DNA of 16,316 nt, from positions 1 to 16,316 of the forward strand of contig JBGSHY010000055.1 in the NCBI GenBank assembly GCA_041751995.1. Reading direction: 5' to 3'. Made by a program: the position numbers and the translations under genes. This DNA comes from JANMEX01 sp041751995. GTDB lineage: Bacteria > Pseudomonadota > Alphaproteobacteria > Rhizobiales > Rhizobiaceae. Below are positions 1 to 6,617 of this stretch, piece by piece. The notes below the pieces were generated by a model. That model searched no databases and was not told the DNA's origin. It was given only the letters and a program-made list of their open reading frames with translations. Every line of letters starts with the position of its first letter. The stretch's first letter is position 1.

Positions 1-257
1 GTGACCGTCCTGCCAATGCCGAAGGTGACAACCGTCCGCGCCATCAGGGCAATCGCCCGCCGCGTGCCGAAGGTGACGCAAAGGGTGGGCGTCCGGACTT
101 CAAGCAGGGCAACCGCGACGACCGCAACAAGCGTCCCGAGCAACAGAAGAACGAATACAAGGGCAATCCTAAGCCGCGCGAAGAGCGTGCGCCGAAGTTT
201 GACCCAGATTCTCCGTTCGCCAAGCTCGCCGCACTGCGTGACCAGCTGAAGAAATAG
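1..257 (+). CDS. C-terminal tail of a helicase-like protein (partial)
   Basis: This is the 3' end of a gene that begins outside the window; the open frame runs from base 3 to a TAG at 255-257. The 84 visible residues are very rich in Arg, Asn, Asp, Pro, Lys and Gln, with a loose repeat of the type AEGD...RP, and end in FDPDSPFAKLAALRDQLKK. No catalytic domain is visible. Long polar tails closing with an 'SPFAKLAALR' type segment are, from memory, typical of the large alphaproteobacterial DEAD/DEAH (Suv3-like) helicase found just upstream of an S4-domain gene, so I infer a helicase tail that binds RNA or protein partners. The next gene begins only 9 bases after the stop and in the same frame, so the two are probably co-transcribed and translationally coupled. 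The helicase identity is inferred; the reading frame is secure. Confidence 0.7.
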   Translation, partial: DRPANAEGDNRPRHQGNRPPRAEGDAKGGRPDFKQGNRDDRNKRPEQQKNEYKGNPKPREERAPKFDPDSPFAKLAALRDQLKK

Positions 258-266
258 GCGCACCGC

Positions 267-644
267 TTGTCTTCATCCGAAAAGCAGCGCATCGACAAGT
301 GGCTGTTTTTCGCGCGCGTGGTCAAGTCGCGCAGTCTTGCCGCCAAGCTTGCCGAAGGCGGCAAGGTCACGGTCAATGATGTCCGCTGTAATACCGCCAG
401 CCATGCCATCAAACCGGGCGACAGGCTGTCCATTGATCTGGACAGGGTTGAGCGCATCCTGATGGTGCGTGCCATAGGCGAGCGGCGCGGACCTGCGCCA
501 GAGGCAGCATTGCTATTCGAAGACATCACCCCGCCGCCTGCGCCGAAGGATACAGGATTGGTTCCAACCCACGGCGGGCGTCCGGAAAAAGCCGAGCGCC
601 GCGCCTATGAGCGGCTGCGGGCGCAAATATTCGACCGCGATTAG
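267..644 (+). CDS. hslR: S4-domain RNA-binding protein, Hsp15-like
   Basis: A 125-residue protein with an N-terminal S4 RNA-binding domain (about residues 8-65: RIDKWLFFARVVKSR, then EGGKV). After it comes the RGPAPEAALLFED segment and a basic tail (RPEKAERRAYERLR), both shared with Escherichia coli Hsp15. Hsp15 binds stalled 50S subunits carrying a nascent chain and takes part in recycling them; the same role is inferred here. The start is a TTG at 267. The frame is closed by the upstream helicase stop (255-257), no ATG or GTG precedes the S4 motif, and starting further in would cut the domain, so TTG is effectively forced. There is no strong Shine-Dalgarno sequence, which fits re-initiation after the upstream stop 9 bases away. 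The HD-domain gene follows after 29 bases on the same strand. Confidence 0.88.
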   Translation: MSSSEKQRIDKWLFFARVVKSRSLAAKLAEGGKVTVNDVRCNTASHAIKPGDRLSIDLDRVERILMVRAIGERRGPAPEAALLFEDITPPPAPKDTGLVPTHGGRPEKAERRAYERLRAQIFDRD

Positions 645-673
645 TTTTCGCGCCTTTCAGGAATATGTAGACA

Positions 674-1312
674 ATGACGCATCTTTTCTGGCCGTTCGGT
701 GCCCTTGCGAACCAGCTTTTGCCGCACGCAACCGACGGCAATGACGGGTCGCACGACATCGCCCATCTGCAGCGGGTCTGGAAGAATGCGGCCAAAATTC
801 AAGCCGACGAAGGTGGAGACATATCAATTCTCTGCGCTGCTGTGCTGCTGCATGATTGCGTCTCCGTAGAAAAGAATGATCCGCGCCGCGCGCAAGCGTC
901 GCGTCTGGCGGCGGAGAAGGCGGCGGGTCTGCTTGGCGCCTTGGACTGGTCCGCTGATCGCATTGCGCTGGCGACCCATGCCATCGAAGCGCACAGCTTC
1001 TCCGCCGGCATTGTGCCCGAAACGCTCGAAGCCAAAATCCTGCAGGATGCCGACCGGCTCGACGCGATTGGCCTGATCGGCGCGGCGCGCTGTTTCTACA
1101 TCGCAGGCCGCATGGGCAGCGGGCTTTATGATCCGAAGGAGCCTGTCGCCATTTCCCGCCCGTTGGATGACAAGCGCTATGCGCTCGACCATTTCCACGC
1201 CAAACTTTTCAAGCTGGCGGACGGCTTTCAAACGGCGACGGGCGAGGCGATGGCGCGGCAGCGGCATGAAAGGCTGGAGCAGTTTCTGGCGGATTTTCTC
1301 GAAGAAATCTGA
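674..1312 (+). CDS. HD-domain phosphohydrolase (YedJ-like)
   Basis: A 212-residue soluble protein of the HD superfamily of metal-dependent phosphohydrolases. Visible motifs are SHDIAHLQRVW (His27, Asp28, His31), the HD doublet LLHDC (His60-Asp61), a further histidine region THAIEAHSF (about 101-109) and ILQDADRLDAIG (Asp125/Asp127), in the order expected for the metal site. Length and motif order match the YedJ-type family of uncharacterised HD hydrolases, whose physiological substrate I cannot state; nucleotides or other phosphate esters are usual for the superfamily. The ATG at 674 has AGGAA about 10 bases upstream. It follows the S4 gene by 29 bases on the same strand and may share its transcript. 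A 139-base spacer separates it from fdxA. Fold assignment is firm; function is not. Confidence 0.88.
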   Translation: MTHLFWPFGALANQLLPHATDGNDGSHDIAHLQRVWKNAAKIQADEGGDISILCAAVLLHDCVSVEKNDPRRAQASRLAAEKAAGLLGALDWSADRIALATHAIEAHSFSAGIVPETLEAKILQDADRLDAIGLIGAARCFYIAGRMGSGLYDPKEPVAISRPLDDKRYALDHFHAKLFKLADGFQTATGEAMARQRHERLEQFLADFLEEI

Positions 1313-1451
1313 TCCGCCGGCTGCCACCGATATCTGGTACCGCGCAAAACCATTCCGCATTTCGCATTTTTGCCGCAGTGCACTGACTTGATATGGCCGC
1401 GCAAAGCCGCTAACTCGGCGCACGAGAACTTACGGCTGGAGCCCTTCTGCG

Positions 1452-1790
1452 ATGACCTATGTGGTTACCGACAATTGCATTCGCTGCAAATACATGGACT
1501 GCATCGAAGTCTGCCCTGTGGATTGTTTCTACGAGGGTGACAACATGCTCGTCATCCATCCGGATGAGTGCATTGACTGCGGCGTATGTGAACCGGAATG
1601 CCCGGCTGAAGCCATCAAACCGGACACTGAGCCCGGTCTTGAAAAATGGCTGAAAATCAACGCCGACTATGCCGTCAAGTGGCCGAACATCACCGCCAAG
1701 GGCGAGCCGCCGGCGGATGCCAAGGACATGGACGGCATTGAAGGCAAGTTTGAAAAATACTTCTCGGAAGAGCCCGGCGCGGGCGACTGA
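1452..1790 (+). CDS. fdxA: 7Fe ferredoxin FdxA ([3Fe-4S][4Fe-4S])
   Basis: A 112-residue ferredoxin, an electron carrier in the cytoplasm. The cysteine pattern is that of the Azotobacter FdI type. Cys9, Cys17 and Cys50 would hold the [3Fe-4S] cluster; Cys21, Cys40, Cys43 and Cys46 the [4Fe-4S] cluster; Cys25 is the extra cysteine near the 4Fe cluster and Cys12 lies in the gap of the first motif. The C-terminal ~55 residues, including the aromatic KWLKINADYAVKWPNIT segment, are also typical of FdxA. The ATG at 1452 is preceded by GGAG (1438-1441). The gene stands alone, with 139 bases upstream and 343 bases before carD. Its partner enzymes cannot be read from the context; the neighbourhood fdxA-carD-rpoH is, as I recall it, common in rhizobia and Brucella. 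Very confident in the family. Confidence 0.96.
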   Translation: MTYVVTDNCIRCKYMDCIEVCPVDCFYEGDNMLVIHPDECIDCGVCEPECPAEAIKPDTEPGLEKWLKINADYAVKWPNITAKGEPPADAKDMDGIEGKFEKYFSEEPGAGD

Positions 1791-1803
1791 GCCGTCACTC
1801 TGG

Positions 1804-1818
1804 TTAACCATGTGTTAA
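1804..1818 (+). promoter_or_regulatory. Candidate CtrA binding site (TTAA-N7-TTAA)
   Basis: The sequence TTAACCATGTGTTAA is an exact match to the TTAA-N7-TTAA consensus bound by the cell-cycle response regulator CtrA in alphaproteobacteria. It lies 14 bases after the fdxA stop, about 315 bases ahead of the carD start. In this GC-rich DNA a chance match is uncommon. Binding and the direction of regulation are inferred. Confidence 0.55.
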
Positions 1819-1857
1819 TGCGGCTTGACCGGTCTTGTTCGCCGGTGCAGCAATTTA

Positions 1858-1885
1858 TTGATTCGCGCGGGTTTTTGTGCTAGGG
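1858..1885 (+). promoter_or_regulatory. Weak candidate promoter for carD
   Basis: TTGATT (1858-1863), a 16-base T-rich spacer and CTAGGG (1880-1885) give a rough sigma70-like promoter upstream of carD. The -35 matches reasonably, the -10 poorly. It would give a leader of about 240 bases. TTGACC at 1825-1830 is a better -35 but has no fitting -10. Offered only as the best candidate seen. Confidence 0.25.
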
Positions 1886-2133
1886 GTCTTTTCATGCCCC
1901 CGGCAGGACAACAATTCTTGCGCATACGCGTCAATCATTGAAAGGCAGACATTTCAAGCGGGTTAAGGTTTTTCCCGAGCGGTCGGCCTGTGTCTCAAGC
2001 CGAAACGCTTCCGGTAAGTCTGTAACGCCTGCGGGATATGTGTGCCTTTAACTGTGTCCGCCAAAGGGTGCCGGTCAGGCGTTTTCAAATTGGCTCCGAC
2101 ATTTTTGTGGAGCAGGCAGGGAGTACAAGGCTC

Positions 2134-2727
2134 ATGGTAGCCCAACAGCAAAAGAAGACTGCAACGCGTCAGGGTTTCAAGACTGGCGAATTCATTGTGT
2201 ATCCGGCGCACGGCGTCGGGCAGATCGTTTCGATCGAAGAGCAAGTCGTCGCCGGCTTCAAGCTTGAGCTGTTCGTCGTCGAATTCCAGAAGGACAAGAT
2301 GCGTCTCAAGGTGCCGGTCGCCAAGGCGGCCACAATCGGCATGCGCAAACTGTCCGAAGCCGACTATCTCGAACGCGCCCTCAAGGTCGTTCAGGGCCGC
2401 GCCCGCGTCAAGCGCACCATGTGGTCGCGCCGTGCGCAGGAATATGATGCAAAAATCAACTCCGGTGACTTGATCGCTATTGCCGAAGTCGTCCGCGACC
2501 TGTTCCGTGCCGACAACCAGCCGGAACAATCCTATTCCGAACGCCAGCTTTATGAAGCAGCGCTCGACCGGATGGCCCGTGAAATCGCAGCCGTAAACAA
2601 GCTGTCCGACACGGAAGCCGTCCGTCTCATCGAGGCCAACCTTGCCAAGGGCCCAAAGCGCGGCGCCAAGGCTGAGGCCGAAGCGGAAGCTGAAGCCGAA
2701 GTCGAAGAACAGGACGTTGCTGCCTGA
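2134..2727 (+). CDS. carD: CarD/CdnL-type RNA polymerase-binding transcription factor
   Basis: A 197-residue CarD family regulator. CarD binds the RNA polymerase beta subunit through its N-terminal Tudor-like domain (about residues 15-70: FKTGEFIVYPAHGVGQIVSI) and stabilises the open promoter complex through its helical C-terminal domain. The conserved tryptophan of MWSRRAQEY (Trp97) is the residue expected to wedge at the upstream edge of the -10 element. The protein ends in an unusual Glu/Ala run (about 179-190) followed by EEQDVAA. I chose the ATG at 2134 because AGGGAG lies 10 bases ahead and MVAQQQKK...RQGFKTGEF matches the usual CarD N-terminus; an in-frame ATG at 2038 would add 32 residues with no family resemblance. 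A strong terminator follows directly, so carD ends its own transcript, and an RpoH2-type sigma gene comes next. Confidence 0.95.
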   Translation: MVAQQQKKTATRQGFKTGEFIVYPAHGVGQIVSIEEQVVAGFKLELFVVEFQKDKMRLKVPVAKAATIGMRKLSEADYLERALKVVQGRARVKRTMWSRRAQEYDAKINSGDLIAIAEVVRDLFRADNQPEQSYSERQLYEAALDRMAREIAAVNKLSDTEAVRLIEANLAKGPKRGAKAEAEAEAEAEVEEQDVAA

Positions 2728-2749
2728 TAGCAGCGTTTGTCAGTGCTAT

Positions 2750-2782
2750 AAGGCCCGGCCAAAAGCCGGGCCTTTTCTTTTT
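2750..2782 (+). terminator. Intrinsic terminator after carD
   Basis: A perfect 10-base-pair stem (AAGGCCCGGC at 2750-2759 with GCCGGGCCTT at 2765-2774) with a 5-base loop is followed by TTTTCTTTTT ending at 2782. It begins 22 bases after the carD stop and separates carD from the sigma factor gene. Confidence 0.95.
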
Positions 2783-2869
2783 GCCGATATGCCAAATCCG
2801 TTTCCGGTCAGTCTGCGTAAGCAATGACAGAACAACGTGCCTTGAACACGCTGCGAAGGGAGAAACGCC

Positions 2870-3739
2870 ATGGGATCACGTTACGCTAGCTCTGCCATGA
2901 TGAGAGCGGCCAAGGCCGCGCCCTATCTGGCCCGCGATGAAGAACATGTGCTTGCCGTCCGCTGGAAGGACATGCACGACCAGCAGGCGATGCATAAACT
3001 TGCCCATGCCCACATGCGGCTCGTCATTTCAATGGCCGCGAAATTCCGCAACTACGGCTTGTCGATGAGTGACCTCATCCAGGAGGGCCATATCGGCCTG
3101 CTGGAAGCGGCCGCGCGGTTTGAGCCGGACCGCGAAGTGCGTTTTTCGACATACGCCACATGGTGGATCCGGGCATCGATCCAGGACTACATACTCAAAA
3201 ACTGGTCGATCGTGCGCGGAGGCACGTCATCGGCGCAAAAATCGCTGTTTTTCAACTTGCGCCGTCTGCGGGCAAAACTGACCAGCGGGCAGGAGCCGCT
3301 GACCAGCGCTGCACTCTACGGAGAGATCGCCAGTGCTATTGGCGTCTCGGTCAAGGATGTCGCGACGATGGATCATCGCCTTTCCGGGCCGGACACATCG
3401 CTCAATGCACCGCTGACAATGGATGACGAGTCCGGTTCGGGCCGGATGGATTTCCTTGTCGATGGCGGTCCGTTGCCGGACGAAATCGTCGAAGACCATA
3501 TCGATGGCCAGCGCCGGACCGCGTGGCTTCGTCAGGCGATGTCCGTGCTCAATCCGCGGGAAATGCTGATCGTCAAGCGCCGCAAGCTTGAAGATGAGGC
3601 CGGCACCCTGGAAGAGCTTGGCGCCTCGCTCGGCATTTCCAAGGAGCGTGTGCGGCAGATTGAGACGCGAGCAATGGAGAAAATCAAGGACACGCTGATC
3701 AAGACCAATCCCGCTTTGTCTCAGTCCGTCAACGGGTGA
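2870..3739 (+). CDS. rpoH2: RNA polymerase sigma-32 factor, RpoH2 type
   Basis: A 289-residue group 3/4 sigma factor that directs RNA polymerase to heat-shock and stress promoters. Region 2 is visible as LIQEGHIGLLEAAARFEP (69-86) and RFSTYATWWIRASIQDYIL (91-109). The RpoH box is QKSLFFNLR (123-131), where Ser125 stands in place of the usual Lys/Arg. Region 4.2 is TLEELGASLGISKERVRQIE (246-265). The N-terminus MMRAAKAAPYLARDEEHVLAVRW resembles rhizobial RpoH2 rather than RpoH1. The ATG at 2870 has AAGGGAG seven bases upstream. The carD terminator and an 87-base spacer precede it, so it should have its own promoter; I see no EcfG-like GGAAC-CGTT match there, though RpoH2 is known to be EcfG-dependent in Sinorhizobium. 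It converges on the glycosyltransferase gene with only 15 bases between stops. Confidence 0.93.
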   Translation: MGSRYASSAMMRAAKAAPYLARDEEHVLAVRWKDMHDQQAMHKLAHAHMRLVISMAAKFRNYGLSMSDLIQEGHIGLLEAAARFEPDREVRFSTYATWWIRASIQDYILKNWSIVRGGTSSAQKSLFFNLRRLRAKLTSGQEPLTSAALYGEIASAIGVSVKDVATMDHRLSGPDTSLNAPLTMDDESGSGRMDFLVDGGPLPDEIVEDHIDGQRRTAWLRQAMSVLNPREMLIVKRRKLEDEAGTLEELGASLGISKERVRQIETRAMEKIKDTLIKTNPALSQSVNG

Positions 3740-3754
3740 AAGGTCTGCGCCCGG

Positions 3755-4840
3755 TCACCTGATCATGCGTGGCTTGGCATTCCAACTGCGGTTGGTGTCA
3801 ATCCGGTCATAAAGCAACGCGGTTTCAAAACGCGCGGCGACCTCCGGCCAGCCGATGCCTTTCTGGTTGAGGATTGCTGCCTCGTGTTGGCTCTGCCACA
3901 GCGCATCGTCATTCAACAGAGACAAGGCAGCATCGGCGAATTCGCGCGGGTTGTCGCGAACAAACCCTGTCTGGCCATCAATGATGCGCTCCGGCAGAAC
4001 AGTGAGCGGAGCAACCACACACGGCAGGCCGCACGCCTGCGCCTCCGCAAGAGTCAGACAGAAAGCTTCAACTTTGTGGCCGAGATAAATCAGCGCCCGC
4101 GAGGATCGGAACGCTGCAATCAGTTCGTCGCGCGGTGCCGCAGGAATGATGCTGATCGCCCGGCGGACGGATTCCGGCAATCCCGCCAGCAAAACATTGC
4201 CGCCCCAAGCCGTCCACGGATCTTCAACCGGCACCATCGAGCCGTATATCCGCAGCCGGGCATCGGGCCGCGCGGGCAGAATATGGTCGGCGAAAATGCG
4301 GATGATGTCATGCAGGTTGCGCTGCGGATTGGAGGCGTAGATCAGGTTCGGTCCGGGCGTACTTTCCAGCTTCGGCAGGGCGCGGACATCCTCCGGCAAG
4401 CCAAGAGGGACCACGATGTGCGGATTTCGCTTCGGCAGAAATGGAGAATAGATCGAAATCTGGTGGAGACTCATCAGCACCGGAACCGGGCGGTGCAGCC
4501 ACATCCGCCAGATTTTCTTGTAGTGCTTGAGCATATTGGGTTGCCACAACACCCAAATTGCCTGACGCCGAGGGCTCTTTACCAGCCCAAGCAGTTCAGG
4601 ATGCTGGATGGCAATGTAAAGATCGCAGCTTTCGGGAACGGGCGACCCGAATGGCATGAATCTAACGCCATGGTCGGATACTTGGCCGTCGCAGTTGGTG
4701 ATGACTGACACATCATGGCCACGCAGCGCCAACTCGCGTGACAAGCGAATGACCGATGATTCCGTGCCGCCAAGCGGGCGCCGCTCCAGATCGCGCCCGT
4801 CATAACGTCCCGTTTTGTCTGCAAAAATTATCGATGCCAT
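3755..4840 (-). CDS. GT4-like glycosyltransferase (GT-B fold)
   Basis: A 361-residue glycosyltransferase that should transfer a sugar from a nucleotide-sugar donor; acceptor and donor are unknown. The N-terminal half has the glycine-rich LGGTESSVIRLSRELALRGHDV motif typical of family 4. The C-terminal half has the donor-binding LIYASNPQRN segment and the E-x7-E motif EAFCLTLAE (Glu258, Glu266) followed by AQACGLPCVV. No membrane segment or signal peptide is seen. I chose the ATG at 4840, which puts the conserved MASIIFADK strand first; a GTG at 4873 would add 11 residues and also lacks a well placed Shine-Dalgarno sequence, so the start is uncertain. It lies 83 bases downstream of the M48 protease gene on the same strand and may be transcribed with it. 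No other polysaccharide genes surround it, so it looks like a lone envelope-sugar enzyme. Confidence 0.85.
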   Translation of the reverse strand: MASIIFADKTGRYDGRDLERRPLGGTESSVIRLSRELALRGHDVSVITNCDGQVSDHGVRFMPFGSPVPESCDLYIAIQHPELLGLVKSPRRQAIWVLWQPNMLKHYKKIWRMWLHRPVPVLMSLHQISIYSPFLPKRNPHIVVPLGLPEDVRALPKLESTPGPNLIYASNPQRNLHDIIRIFADHILPARPDARLRIYGSMVPVEDPWTAWGGNVLLAGLPESVRRAISIIPAAPRDELIAAFRSSRALIYLGHKVEAFCLTLAEAQACGLPCVVAPLTVLPERIIDGQTGFVRDNPREFADAALSLLNDDALWQSQHEAAILNQKGIGWPEVAARFETALLYDRIDTNRSWNAKPRMIR

Positions 4841-4923
4841 GCCCGCCCCCGCAATCGCCTCGCTGCCGCTCACCCTCTTTGCATTTTCTGGCAGTCTGTA
4901 TCGGCTTTGCGCCCGGCCGGCGC

Positions 4924-6402
4924 CTATTCCGTCACGACCAGCTTCACCCGATCATTTGCCGATGGCGACTGACCTGCTGTCAAGCCATTGATAATACGGA
5001 ACAAATCCAGTTTCTTGTCGACGCCGCTCATGCGATTGGCCAATGAACCGGCGGTTTCCCCCGCCTTCACGGTCACCACCTTGATCCGCGCCGGCTTCAG
5101 CGTGGCGCGGTCTTCCGGCGACAGCAAGCGGAAACTTTGGGTGACCGATGATGCAACGCCCTCCAGCGCCGTGTTGCCGATCGGCGCAGCAATCAGGAAG
5201 CGGTAAACCTTGCCATTGACGCGCAGGATCGTGATGGCGAATTGCCACTTGTCAGCCTGCGCCTTGGCGGTCACGGCTTCATACCCGGCGATATTGGCCG
5301 GGCGGATGGATGTCTCATCCAGACCTGCAACCCAGCCGGAACGTACGTAATTTGACAAAGCCACATTGGCGAGCAGTTCGACAGCGTCAAAGCGTATCGC
5401 AATTTCGCCAGGGCCCGCCGAAAGCACGGCATCCTTGTTGTTCTCGGTATCAAACCCCGGCGGCACGCGGTAGGCAATGCCAAGCGCCGGGTGCAGGAAA
5501 TCCTGCCCGCGCACATAGCCTTCTTCCGGGCTGTCGCCGAACAGCATGCCATCGACCCCGTTCAGATAGGCATCGCGGTCCTTGTCGCCTGTGCCGGGCG
5601 GCCCAATCAGCCGCGCATGGCGGTTGGCAAGCTCCACCCGTTGTGGGGTTGATGGGTGGCTGGCCAGAAAGTCGAGCGACATGTCGTCATTGGTCGCCGC
5701 AGTGCGGTAATCCGTATAAGCGGCCATGCCGGCAAGGAAGCGCGACGCTGCATAGGGATCAAACCCGACGCCGCCGGAAGCCTTGATGCCGATGGCGTCA
5801 GCCTCGAGTTCCTGATTGCGCGAGAACTGCGCCAATCTGAGCTTGCCGCGGATTGCCGCCTGACGGCCCGCCTCATTGTCTTGCAGAACCTCTGAAACGA
5901 CCCGCGCGGCAAGGCTGGCATCTGCTTCCAACTGCTGGCGCTGAATGCCGTGTTTGGCCGTCACGTGGGCCATTTCATGCGCTATGACAGCAGCCAGTTC
6001 CGAAGAATCATTGGCAAGCGCCAACAATCCGCGCGTCACGTAAACATAGCCGCCGGGCAGCGCGAATGCGTTGACGCTCGGCGAATTGAGGATGGTCACG
6101 CGGTAGGTCTGCGAGGGATCATTGGAATCAAACGTCAAGCGCCCTACCACCCGCGCCACCATGCGCTCGAGCTTCGGGTCGGGATATTCGCCGCCATAGG
6201 TGGCGAGGATTTTCGGATGCTGCGCCGCCGCCAGTTTTGCAAACCGGTCACCGCGGTTTACCGTATCCACTGTCACCGGATTGGCGTTCGGTGACAACGA
6301 GACCGACAGGTCTTCCCTGTCGCCCGGCACCTTTCCGGCAACGCTCAGAACCTGACAGGCCGACAGCACAAAAGCCATGCCGGCAAGCGCCGTTGCACGC
6401 AT
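4924..6402 (-). CDS. M48 family zinc metalloprotease, lipoprotein, with LysM-like C-terminus
   Basis: About 492 residues. The start chosen (ATG at 6402) gives MRATALAGMAFVLSACQ, a lipoprotein signal peptide with lipobox LSAC and Cys16, so the protein should be anchored in the envelope facing the periplasm. The zinc site is HEMAH (142-146), with the third ligand in NQELEAD (Glu200 of EAD), the M48 arrangement. BepA-type relatives act in outer-membrane protein quality control, which is the best guess for the role. The last ~50 residues (VVTVKAGETAGSLANRM ... DRVKLV) resemble a LysM-like repeat and may bind peptidoglycan. The frame stays open upstream to an ATG at 6621, but those residues look non-coding and would bury the signal peptide. 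No strong ribosome binding site precedes 6402; a TTG at 6474 is another possibility. The glycosyltransferase gene follows downstream. Confidence 0.88.
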   Translation of the reverse strand: MRATALAGMAFVLSACQVLSVAGKVPGDREDLSVSLSPNANPVTVDTVNRGDRFAKLAAAQHPKILATYGGEYPDPKLERMVARVVGRLTFDSNDPSQTYRVTILNSPSVNAFALPGGYVYVTRGLLALANDSSELAAVIAHEMAHVTAKHGIQRQQLEADASLAARVVSEVLQDNEAGRQAAIRGKLRLAQFSRNQELEADAIGIKASGGVGFDPYAASRFLAGMAAYTDYRTAATNDDMSLDFLASHPSTPQRVELANRHARLIGPPGTGDKDRDAYLNGVDGMLFGDSPEEGYVRGQDFLHPALGIAYRVPPGFDTENNKDAVLSAGPGEIAIRFDAVELLANVALSNYVRSGWVAGLDETSIRPANIAGYEAVTAKAQADKWQFAITILRVNGKVYRFLIAAPIGNTALEGVASSVTQSFRLLSPEDRATLKPARIKVVTVKAGETAGSLANRMSGVDKKLDLFRIINGLTAGQSPSANDRVKLVVTE

Positions 6403-6582
6403 CAGGCGCCGCGCCTTTGCCTTGATCGAATTCTGAACCGAAAATGCTCCGGAATATTTCGTGCTGTCTGTCAAAATCCGGTTCACTTGTCCAATTTGGA
6501 GACTTTGCGGTCCAGACCGCAAATCACTTTTCGGTTGAAACCTAACCGCTCGCCGCCATTCCGCCAAGCCTCGGCCACAAGG

Positions 6583-6611
6583 TATATAAGAATGCGGCCA
6601 AGTTCGGGCAA
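6583..6611 (-). promoter_or_regulatory. Candidate promoter for the M48 protease gene
   Basis: Read on the minus strand: TTGCCC (6611-6606), a 17-base spacer, then TATATA (6588-6583). Spacing is ideal and each hexamer matches the sigma70 consensus at four of six positions. It lies between thiQ and the M48 gene and would give a leader of about 170 bases, which would also exclude the far upstream ATG at 6621 as the start. Confidence 0.4.
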
Positions 6612-6617
6612 TGTCTC

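Larger units (their letters stand above)
1791..2133. other. 343-base intergenic region between fdxA and carD
   Basis: No convincing gene is present. The stretch holds a perfect TTAA-N7-TTAA box (1804-1818), a GACCGGTC palindrome (1828-1835), a weak sigma70-like promoter candidate (1858-1885) and the carD ribosome binding site AGGGAG at 2118-2123. A 15-codon open frame starts at ATG 1894 and stops at 1941, with AGGGG ahead of it; it is too short to call. No intrinsic terminator is evident behind fdxA. The length suggests a long carD leader or more than one carD promoter. Confidence 0.7.

Noticed and set aside
1894..1941. 15-codon open frame with an AGGGG ahead of it in the carD leader
   Set aside because: Too short to support from one sequence; no regulatory pattern in the peptide.
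2038..2133. Upstream extension of carD from ATG 2038
   Set aside because: The added 32 residues do not resemble CarD, there is no ribosome binding site for that ATG, and the ATG at 2134 has AGGGAG ten bases ahead.
6469..6474. TTGACA on the minus strand upstream of the M48 gene, a perfect -35 hexamer
   Set aside because: No acceptable -10 hexamer 16-18 bases downstream; the pair at 6611-6583 fits better.
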